Source: Mytilisepta virgata | Lineage: Eukaryota; Mollusca; Bivalvia; Mytilida; Mytilidae | DNA: 64,000 bases | Assembly (NCBI GenBank): GCA_028015205.1 | Contig: JAPWFG010000018.1 | Coordinates: forward strand, 1,054,001-1,118,000 | Reading direction: 5' to 3' | Shown here: one piece after another, positions 59,934 to 64,000 of the stretch | How the letters are laid out: every line of letters starts with the position of its first letter | How positions within the stretch are numbered: the stretch's first letter is position 1 | Notes under the pieces: model-generated | What the model saw: only the letters and a program-made list of their open reading frames with translations | What the model was told of the DNA's origin: nothing | The model's database searches: none | Translations under genes and position numbers: made by a program

Positions 59934-60600
59934 ATGACGGACCCCGGTTTAGATAATTCCGTTAAGCAAGTAATTGTCCAAGAAGTACAAAATGCAGTAT
60001 CTGCTTCACAACAAGATACTCTTAACCAAATTACAGCTTTGATAAATAACAGGCTATCCACATTTCAGGGAAATATTCAACAGTCTCAGCGAGATATCAG
60101 TCAATCCCAGATGCACAAGATCGAAGAGACTTTGTCGGAGAGCTATACTTTCTAACGAAAGGGGAACGAAACCAGTACAAACATGAGGTTAAAGTCCTGT
60201 CGAAGTTGACGGAGGCAAAAGCATATTTAGACGGACCAGATGTATCCATAGAATCCATTCATAAAGCAAGAGACACGATTGTTGAAGGTATGGCAATTGT
60301 AAGAGACAGACAGAAACTAATTAAACTTGCCGATTCATCCGAATTGGGGTGGAAAGTCGTGAAGGAGTAATCCAATTGCCGAGGACTCCGAAGATGAAAA
60401 GATGATAAGAGAATAAAATAGAGCTGAACGTAGGAACAAGTCAGACAAACTAAAAAAGTCGAAGACAATCAGAAAAGTGCCTTATTCCACCAAAGAGAGA
60501 GATCCAACCCCTACCTGGAGAACAGGGAGATGTTTTAATTGTGGCAATAAGGGCCACTGGGCGAATGATTGTCCTGAAAGAAAAGACAAGTATATTTAAA
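59934..60600 (+). pseudogene. Gag-like ORF of the DIRS-order element, broken
   Basis: ATG at 59934 begins a coiled-coil-like stretch (residues VQEVQNAVSASQQDTLNQIT). A frameshift lies near 60110-60120, an in-frame TAA at about 60368 and another shift near 60370-60410. The last piece holds a zinc knuckle at 60531-60572 (CFNCGNKGHWANDC, C-x2-C-x4-H-x4-C), the nucleic-acid-binding mark of Gag. Broken in at least two places, so not expected to make full Gag. Confidence 0.75.
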
Positions 60601-60934
60601 AATTTTGAATGTACTAATTTGTATAATAATATGAAAGAATATTATATTGGTCAAGCTGAAAATTCATTCAGTACAAATGTAAACAAAGCAGAAGATAAAC
60701 ATACGACGGAAATTACTCAATCGAGACCAGGGGGGGGCTGCTGGTGATCACTTTTTACTAGAAGTTGATATACCTGTTTCGCCAGTAGGTAAATTGAGGT
60801 CAAAATTACATGAATGGAAAGCTATTACTACTAGTACTCATATTATTGATGTTATCGAAAACGGTTATAAGTTACCGTTAAAAACGGAACCGGAGGTTAA
60901 ACTTTAAAAAAAAACAGGTCATCTTTAAACAATG

Positions 60935-62695
60935 CAAAATTCGTTGTTGAAAAGATTGACAAACTTCTTCAAAAAAGGTGCATTTCTGAGATTTATTCTG
61001 AACCAACTGTAGTAAATCCATTTACAGTAGCATTTATTAAGACTAGTACTAGATTGTAGGCATTTGAATCCACATCTGTTTAAATTTAGGTATAAGTACG
61101 AGGATACTAAAATAGCAAGAGATATTTTTCAAAAAGGAGATTATTTATTTAGTTTTGATATCAGATCTGCTTACCATCACTTGGAAATCTGAGATATACA
61201 CAGAACGTTTTTAGATTTCGCTTGGAATTTTGATGGAAATACGAGATATTTCGTATTCAATGTTCTTCCTTTTGGCATTTCAACTGCAGGTTACATATTT
61301 ACAAAAGTACTTAGAGAAGTAGTTAAGCATTTGCGATCAGAAGGCAAAAGGATAATAATGTTTCTTGACGACGGTTTGGGTGGAGATAGTAATTTTGAAA
61401 AGTGCATTGAGAGCAGTCAAATTGTTAAAAATAAACTTGAACAATTAGGATTTTTGATTGCACATGAAAAGTGTTTTTGGTTACCAAGCCAGAAATTGAA
61501 ATGGTTAGGGTATACATGGGATACAAATATAGGTAAAATATTTGTTAATGAAGATAGAATTATGAAAACTGAGAAAAAGATTATATCTTTAATAGAAGAA
61601 ACAAACGAAGGTGTAGAATTTTTCAGATCTAGATTTTTAGCTAGCATTGCAGGTCAGTTGATATCTATGCAGATAGTCATTGGTGACTTAGTCAGATTGA
61701 ACACTAGATACCTTTATGATTGTATAATGAGTAGAGCAATTTGGGATGCACCAGTCAAGATTAGTAAAAAAGCAATTGATGAAATACATTTTTGGTCTAT
61801 TTCATTGCAAAACCTCAATGATGCTGGAGTCGACATTTGTAAAGTCGATAAGCATGATATTATTGATATCGAAACGTTTTGTGACGCCTCAGATGTAGGT
61901 TTTGGTGGTTATTTAAACACAGATTTGAATGCAAAACCTTTTTGCAAGGAAATGTCCGGTATCTGGACAGAACGAGAAAGGAACGAGAGTTCCACTTGGC
62001 GCGAATTAGAATGCGTCAATAGGTTTGTACAAACTTTTGATAGTACATTTAGTGACAAAACCGTCAAAATTAATACAGACAATCAGAACGTACCTCACAT
62101 ACTGAGAGTCGGAAGTAGAAAACTAAAATTACAAGACATAGCTATTGACATTAAACAAACTTGTATAAGTAGCAATATAAACATAATTACACAATGGGTT
62201 CCAAGAGAGAAAAACACACATGCAGACACGCTCAATAGACACACTGATCACGATGATTGGGCTATTCATTCTGATATATTTGATGAAATTAATAGCCTAT
62301 GGGGTCCATATACAATAGACAGATTCGCCACTCACTATAATACACAGTGTAAACGATTTAACTCTAAAATATGGTATCCCGGTACGGAAGCAGTTGATGC
62401 ATTTAGTCAAAACTGGAACACAGAAACAAATTGGTTAGTTCCACCACCATCATTAATATGCATGGTCGTACGCAAAGTAGAAAACCACAGAGCCAACAGC
62501 ACGCTTGTTATACCGGAATGGAAATCAGCTCCATTCTGGCCTTTGCTATTCGCATCTAATGATCTCACCAAATTTATTAAAGGTACAAAATTTTTACCAA
62601 AAGAGCACTCAGTCGTTAAACGTGGTGGTAAAAATGGTGTATTTGGTGAAAGAATTCTGAGATTTCATATGTTAGCAATCAAACTAGAATTTTAA
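60935..62695 (+). pseudogene. Reverse transcriptase-RNase H of the DIRS-order element, broken at its N-terminal part
   Basis: Early RT is split by a frameshift near 61045-61056 (after VNPFTVAFIKTS) and a TGA at 61190 just after SFDIRSAYHHLEI. From 61193 the frame is open to 62695. It holds the RT catalytic FLDD (61361-61372), thumb region (KLKWLGYTWD) and an RNase H domain with the four acidic positions in CDASDVGFGGY, STWRELECVN, NTDNQNV and HADTLNRH. In active elements this polyprotein makes cDNA in cytoplasmic or nuclear particles. The TTG at 61331 is not a real start. Confidence 0.85.
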
Positions 62696-62724
62696 TGTAA
62701 TAAATATTATTTGCAGGTTTAAGA

Positions 62725-63729
62725 TTGGAACACAATGTCCAGGTTGCCATAGGCAACAGTGGTGTATCCCCGGACAACAAACTTAGGAATCTAGCCAACA
62801 AGATGTCATCCTTTATTGTGGAATCCAAAGCCGAGAATACCAGTAAAAAGTACTTTTATGGTTTTAAACGATGGAAAACTTTTATAAACGAACACAAAAT
62901 GTCAGAATTACCTGATAACCCAGTTCATGTTGCACTTTATTTGACATATCTTATTGACAAACATTGTTCTCCCAGTGTTATAGATTCCGCTGTATATTCT
63001 ATTAAATGGGCCCATGAGCTTAATGGCTTCAATGATCCTACTAACAATTCACATGTTAAATCACTGACTGAATCCGCAAAACGTTTGAACGGTAGACCAG
63101 TAGTCAAAAAGGATCCAATTAACAATAATATTTTTATTGATTTATGTTCATTGTACGAAAATTCAGAAGATTTATTGATAGTTCGTGATTTGACCATGAT
63201 TTTGATAGGTTATTCAGGATTTTTGCGTTACGATGAGCTTAGCTCTTTAAAATGTAAAGATATCACAGTTTTCGACGACTATTTAGAGATTCACATTTCA
63301 CGTAGTAAAACTGATCAATACCGACAGGGTTATAAAATTTTGATTTCAAAAGGCAACACTTTAGCTTGTCCATTCAGTATGTATTATAGATATATTCAGT
63401 TAGCTAATTTCGATGAGAAATCTGATTCATTTGTTTTTAGACCGATATTTAGATCACGGGGTATAGCAAAATTGATACATAAGAATAAGAAGATGAGTTA
63501 TACATCAGCTAAAGAAAATATTGTAAAAAGGATAAAAATTGTCGCCCCTAATCTTAATCTAGGTTTACATTCTCTCCGTGCAGGCGGTGATACCGCTGCT
63601 GCCCAGTCTAATGAGAACGAAAGGTGCATTAAGAGACACGGGAGGTGGAAGTCCGACACAAGTAAGGACGGGTACATAGATGACTCATTTGAAAAGAGAA
63701 TGTCAGTTTCACAAACACTTGGGTTGTAA
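62725..63729 (+). CDS. Tyrosine recombinase of the DIRS-order element, intact frame
   Basis: 334 codons, full length for this family. It replaces a DDE integrase: it recombines circular cDNA into the genome without target duplication. Core-binding part about residues 20-125; catalytic part 150-334 with Arg168 (FLRYDELSSL), Lys195 (SRSKTDQ), His282-x2-Arg285 (LHSLRAGGDT), His305 (RHGRWKSD) and the nucleophile Tyr317 (KDGYIDD). All expected catalytic positions are present. Start codon choice is uncertain; a fusion or overlap with the RT frame is possible in related elements. It follows the RT-RNase H stop by 29 bp. Confidence 0.88.
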   Translation: MEHNVQVAIGNSGVSPDNKLRNLANKMSSFIVESKAENTSKKYFYGFKRWKTFINEHKMSELPDNPVHVALYLTYLIDKHCSPSVIDSAVYSIKWAHELNGFNDPTNNSHVKSLTESAKRLNGRPVVKKDPINNNIFIDLCSLYENSEDLLIVRDLTMILIGYSGFLRYDELSSLKCKDITVFDDYLEIHISRSKTDQYRQGYKILISKGNTLACPFSMYYRYIQLANFDEKSDSFVFRPIFRSRGIAKLIHKNKKMSYTSAKENIVKRIKIVAPNLNLGLHSLRAGGDTAAAQSNENERCIKRHGRWKSDTSKDGYIDDSFEKRMSVSQTLGL

Positions 63730-63845
63730 ACTGAACTTTATCCGCCCTTTCTTTGTGGTTCTAGTATTGCTGGGCTATCGGCTATATACATAGTATTTAG
63801 TATTTATTTGAGAGGCCTAGAAATAGTAATTAGTAAAGTTGATAC

Positions 63846-64000
63846 TTATAATTTCCAACGGTTCGATAGTATAGCGGGAAATCATTGTAATAACGGTACT
63901 AGTGAATACTATTGATACGGGTACTTCGTATGCACACGTATATATACATATCACGTGATATTGATATTTAGCGGGAATATTTTCCCGTGTTGGTCACTTC
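63846..64000 (+). repeat. Right terminal direct repeat of the DIRS-order element (cut by window end)
   Basis: Second copy of the terminal repeat, starting 117 bp after the recombinase stop codon. The rest of the split repeats expected at this end is outside. Confidence 0.9.

Larger units (their letters stand above)
59747..64000 (+). mobile_element. DIRS-order (tyrosine recombinase) retrotransposon, Ngaro/PAT-like, right end cut by window
   Basis: Order gag, reverse transcriptase, RNase H, tyrosine recombinase, without integrase or protease. The sequence from TTATAATTTCCAACGGTTCG at 59747 recurs directly at 63846 and runs to the window end (155 bp, about three differences). Direct rather than inverted termini point to a split-direct-repeat type such as Ngaro or PAT and not DIRS1 itself. 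Gag and early RT are broken, so this copy is likely non-autonomous. Confidence 0.85.

Overview
The window looks like nuclear DNA of a bivalve mollusc, most likely a mussel (Mytilidae). It is AT-rich. It holds one split gene with long introns, tRNA-derived SINEs with A/B-box heads, several families of tandem-repeat elements of the type described in bivalves as 'pearl' or mobile satellites, and a tyrosine-recombinase retrotransposon. The organism is inferred from repeat style and gene structure, not from a database match.

The one confident protein-coding gene is a STAT5-like transcription factor on the minus strand. Thirteen coding exons lie between 35726 (start codon) and 2628, where the gene runs out of the window on the left. 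They give 576 codons: the N-terminal domain, a glutamine-rich coiled coil, the DNA-binding domain and the start of the linker. The SH2 domain, the tyrosine and the transactivation tail must lie beyond position 1. Exon joins keep one reading frame and all use GT-AG borders. Upstream (36-52 kb, same strand) are several further exon-like pieces with good splice sites, including three micro-exons of 15, 30 and 36 bp. Most leave in phase 0 and would join in frame to the STAT start exon, so they are either an unusual N-terminal extension, 5' UTR exons, or a second small gene.

The introns and the 5' region are packed with repeats. Region by region: 1-5 kb has pearl-like elements, a TTAA-flanked MITE and a 102-bp tandem repeat; 5-8.6 kb has a foldback element whose loop holds a 2-kb insertion with 16-bp terminal inverted repeats, then another mobile satellite; 8.8-10.5 kb is a 0.9-kb tandem duplication; 12.8-16.6 kb is a cluster of one pearl family, one copy split by a second family; 17.8, 26.5, 27.9 and 47.3 kb carry SINEs, three of them with perfect target-site duplications; 19.3, 21.8, 24.7, 31.2, 36.9, 40 and 41.6 kb carry more mobile satellites.

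From about 52 kb to the right edge I see no host gene. This part holds a truncated LINE end (53.2 kb), a 2-kb satellite of 41-bp units (54.4-56.4 kb) with decayed flanks in opposite orientations, a second LINE 3' end (57.2-58.3 kb) between two copies of the same foldback element, and a DIRS-order retrotransposon (59.7-64.0 kb) with broken gag and reverse-transcriptase frames but an intact tyrosine recombinase frame and nearly identical direct terminal repeats. The right repeat is cut by the window end.
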